Below are positions 61,703 through 64,000 of a stretch of 64,000 nucleotides of DNA, one piece after another (positions within the stretch are counted from its first letter, which is position 1; every line of letters starts with the position of its first letter). Location: contig NZ_QJPK01000001.1 in NCBI RefSeq assembly GCF_003259195.1, positions 682,001-746,000 of the forward strand, read 5' to 3'. The notes below the pieces were generated by a model, which saw only the letters and a list, made by a program, of their open reading frames with translations, was not told where the DNA came from and made no database searches. Source of the stretch: Paracoccus sediminilitoris. GTDB lineage: Bacteria; Pseudomonadota; Alphaproteobacteria; Rhodobacterales; Rhodobacteraceae. The position numbers were made by a program, and so were the translations under genes.

Positions 61703-63769
61703 ATGACCCACAGCGCCCCGCCCCTTGCCCCCTTGGCGATGCCCGTGCAGGATTTCGCGGCGATGCCCAAGGGCGGGCCTGCGCGACAGATGAACGACCT
61801 GCGCACTTGGATGGCGCGCCTGCTGACCTTCGGGGGCGCCCTGGTCATCGCGATCATTGGTTTTACCCAGATGCTGACGGCCTTTGGCGATGATCCGACG
61901 GCCATGCAGATCGCGCTGCTGGTGCTGTTCACGCCGACCTTCGCATGGGTCGGGTTTTCCTTCTGTGGCGTGCTGGCGGGGCTTTTCGCGCCGAACCTGA
62001 CGACGCCCGACGGCCCGAACGACGCCCGCGTGGTCGTCGTCATGCCCATCTATCACGAAGACGTCGCCGTCAGCACCGGCCTGCTGGTGGCGCTGGCCAA
62101 CCAGCTGCAGGCCGAGGGCATGGCCGATCGCGCCGAGATTTTCATCCTGTCCGACACCCGCGACCCCGAGATCGCGGTGAACGAAACTTTGGTCGTCCAT
62201 CAGGCCCGCCAGATATCGCCCCTGCCGATCTGGTATCGCCGCCGCCTGTCGAACGAAGACCGCAAATCCGGCAATGTCGCGGAATTCGTGCGCAACTGGG
62301 GCGGACGCTATGACCAGATGGTCGTCTTGGACGCCGACAGCGTCATCTCGGGCGCGACGGTGCGCGAATTGTCGGCCCGCATGAACGCCGATCCCCGCAT
62401 CGGGCTGATCCAGACCATGCCGATGCTGGTGGGGGGCGAGACCATCTTCGCCCGCCTGACCCAGTTCGCGGGCCGCGTCTATGGTCCGATGATTGCGCGC
62501 GGGGTGTCGGCATGGTCGGGCGATACCGGCAATTACTGGGGCCACAACGCGATGATCCGCATCGAGGCCTTCACCCAGGCCTGCGGCCTGCCCCGCCTGT
62601 CGGGCAAGCCCCCCTTTGGCGGCACCATCCTGTCGCATGACTTCGTCGAGGCCGCGGCCCTCTGCCGCGCCGGCTGGAAGGTGCGGCTGGACCACGACCT
62701 GCGCGGCAGTTTTGAAGGATGCCCCCCGACCCTGCTGGACATGGCGGCACGCGAACGCCGTTGGGCGCAGGGCAACTTGCAGCACAGCCGCCTGTTCGGC
62801 ATGCGCGGCCTGCGCGGCATCAGCCGGGCGCATTTCTTCATCGGCATCATGGGCTTCCTGATGAGCCCCTTGTGGCTGGCCCTGATCCTGGTCGGACTGG
62901 TCCTGTCGGCCACGGTGCTGCTGTCGACGCCGGAATATTTCCCGAACTCCTATCAGCTGTTCCCCGAATGGCCGGTCTTCGACAGCCAGCGCATGCTGTG
63001 GCTGTTCGTCGCCGCCATGACGCTGCTGCTGCTGCCCAAGTTCATCGCCACCTTCCGGGCGTTTTCGCGCCCCTTGGCGAAACAGGCGGGCGGGCGCAAG
63101 CGGGTGCTGGCCAGTGCGCTGTTCGAAACCATCCTGTCGGCGCTGATCGCGCCCGTGCAGATGCTGGTCCAGACCCGCCAGATCTTCGAGATCCTCAGCG
63201 GCCGCGACAGCGGTTGGGACGCGCAGGTCCGCGCCGGCCACATGCCCGGCTGGGGCGTGGTGCTGCGCCATCACTGGGCGCATGTCGCCTTGGGGCTGGG
63301 TACGCTGGTGGTTCTGGCGACCTTCTCTCCGGAACAGCTCATCTGGCTGTCGCCGATCCTGGCGGGCCTGATCCTGTCGCCGCTGACCTCGCGCCTGTCG
63401 GCCAGCCCGCTCTTCGGTCGTTGGGCACGGATGCGCGGCCTGCTGCTGACCCCCGAGGAACGCAATCCCCCCGCCATCCTGACCGAGGCCGCGGCCATCA
63501 CCCGCCGCCTGCCCTTGGCCGTCAGCGGCCGCGACAGCCTGCGGCGCCTTGCGACGGACAGGCAGGCCCTCGACAATCACATCGCCATGCTTTCGCCCCT
63601 GCCCGAGGACCAGCCACGCGGCCTGCGCCTGGCCCGCATCACTGCCGAGGCCAAGATCGCCCACGCCGCGACACGCAATCAGGCGCTGGACGACATGGAC
63701 CGCAGCGAAACCGACGCCATGGTCCTGGACCCGGCCCTGCTGACCCGTTGGAGCAGCCTACCCGCATGA
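61703..63769 (+). CDS. opgH: Glucans biosynthesis glucosyltransferase OpgH
   Basis: Inner-membrane family 2 glucosyltransferase of 688 aa that polymerises the glucan backbone from UDP-glucose. Two N-terminal helices precede the catalytic domain, with VVVVMPIYHED, VVLDADSVISG, the base region SHDFVEAAAL and the processive motif RERRWAQGN. C-terminal helices follow (SPLWLALILVGLVLSATVLL, MLWLFVAAMTLLLLPKF, HVALGLGTLVVLATF, LSPILAGLILSPL). It is shorter than E. coli OpgH (about 850 aa), mainly at the N-terminus. It overlaps opgC by 4 bases. Confidence 0.94.
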   Translation: MTHSAPPLAPLAMPVQDFAAMPKGGPARQMNDLRTWMARLLTFGGALVIAIIGFTQMLTAFGDDPTAMQIALLVLFTPTFAWVGFSFCGVLAGLFAPNLTTPDGPNDARVVVVMPIYHEDVAVSTGLLVALANQLQAEGMADRAEIFILSDTRDPEIAVNETLVVHQARQISPLPIWYRRRLSNEDRKSGNVAEFVRNWGGRYDQMVVLDADSVISGATVRELSARMNADPRIGLIQTMPMLVGGETIFARLTQFAGRVYGPMIARGVSAWSGDTGNYWGHNAMIRIEAFTQACGLPRLSGKPPFGGTILSHDFVEAAALCRAGWKVRLDHDLRGSFEGCPPTLLDMAARERRWAQGNLQHSRLFGMRGLRGISRAHFFIGIMGFLMSPLWLALILVGLVLSATVLLSTPEYFPNSYQLFPEWPVFDSQRMLWLFVAAMTLLLLPKFIATFRAFSRPLAKQAGGRKRVLASALFETILSALIAPVQMLVQTRQIFEILSGRDSGWDAQVRAGHMPGWGVVLRHHWAHVALGLGTLVVLATFSPEQLIWLSPILAGLILSPLTSRLSASPLFGRWARMRGLLLTPEERNPPAILTEAAAITRRLPLAVSGRDSLRRLATDRQALDNHIAMLSPLPEDQPRGLRLARITAEAKIAHAATRNQALDDMDRSETDAMVLDPALLTRWSSLPA

Positions 63770-64000
63770 AACGCCTGATCACGCTTGATATGCTGCGGGG
63801 CTATGCCCTGCTCAGCATCATGGTCAACCACATGCCGCTGTCGGTCATGCGGTCCGTCACTCTGCCCAATTTCTCGATCTTCGACGCGTCTGAGCTGTTC
63901 GTCCTGCTGTCGGGTTTTCTGGTCGGAATGGTCTGGCGCAGCGTCGAGGCCAAGGAAGGCCGGCGCACCGCGCAGCGCCGCTTTGCCCGCCGCAGTTTCG
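63766..64000 (+). CDS. opgC: OpgC-like acyltransferase (partial, 3' end beyond window)
   Basis: The first 78 codons are present. MKRLITLDMLRGYALLSIMVNHMPLS and FSIFDASELFVLLSGFLVGMVWR match the first membrane helices of OpgC, which adds succinyl groups to periplasmic glucans. Its ATG overlaps the opgH stop (ATGA). The position after opgGH supports the call. The rest lies outside the window, so the active site cannot be judged. Confidence 0.82.
   Translation, partial: MKRLITLDMLRGYALLSIMVNHMPLSVMRSVTLPNFSIFDASELFVLLSGFLVGMVWRSVEAKEGRRTAQRRFARRSF

Overview
The window is chromosomal DNA of a high-GC alphaproteobacterium of the Rhodobacter/Paracoccus group (order Rhodobacterales); Paracoccus or a close relative fits best. 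The pointers are a conserved dusB(nifR3)-ntrB-ntrC-ntrY-ntrX-trkA-trkH array with an NtrC that lacks GAFTGA, an Mcl1-type malyl-CoA lyase, and an opgG-opgH-opgC osmoregulated glucan operon. No rRNA, CRISPR array, insertion sequence or phage gene was seen. Genes are packed tightly, with many 1 to 4 base stop/start overlaps.

Layout. 1-9.5 kb (minus strand): nitrogen regulation and potassium uptake. 9.7-16.1 kb: L-serine dehydratase, an orphan HWE-type histidine kinase, and a surface module of lipoproteins and a YjbH/YjbF pair. 16.2-20.1 kb: a small membrane protein, the zinc regulon (zur-znuC-znuB divergent from znuA across a Zur-type palindrome) and hemP under a candidate iron-responsive operator. 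20.1-23.3 kb: an RluB-type pseudouridine synthase with a repetitive tail, tadA overlapping tRNA-Gly(TCC), and an exonuclease-BRCT fusion.

23.3-33.4 kb is the most distinctive part. A GntR/FCD regulator, a GFO/IDH/MocA dehydrogenase, an ApnL-like lactonase, a TRAP transporter, an ApnO-like oxidoisomerase, a DUF1537 kinase and a RuBisCO-like protein together match the non-phosphorylative D-apiose/D-apionate catabolic pathway. Two of these genes (apnL and dctM) carry single-base frameshifts at G/C runs. A 14-bp motif recurs at the shared promoter region and before the dehydrogenase, and is probably the regulator's operator.

33.4-45 kb: pheT and pheS separated by two small membrane-protein genes, an alanine/Na+ symporter, a cytochrome P450 overlapping a ChaA antiporter, rpmI-rplT, pyruvate kinase with a small membrane protein, and an N-formylglutamate amidohydrolase. 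45-54.5 kb: D-amino-acid aminotransferase, Mcl1, a TSUP exporter with its TIGR02186 partner, surE-pcm-nlpD, a TolC-type outer membrane protein and a divergent isoaspartyl-methyltransferase paralogue. 54.6-64 kb: tRNA-Cys, Kdo transferase, DUF1178, aspartokinase, PtsP (EI-Ntr) and opgGHC, the last cut by the window end.

No stretch longer than 300 bases lacks a gene. The largest gaps are 12183-12476 (divergent promoter region), 9475-9717 (sdaA promoter and leader), 35792-36030 (nothing recognised), 49032-49237 (divergent tauE/surE region) and 16418-16616 (upstream of the small membrane protein gene). All functional calls come from reading motifs, not from database searches.
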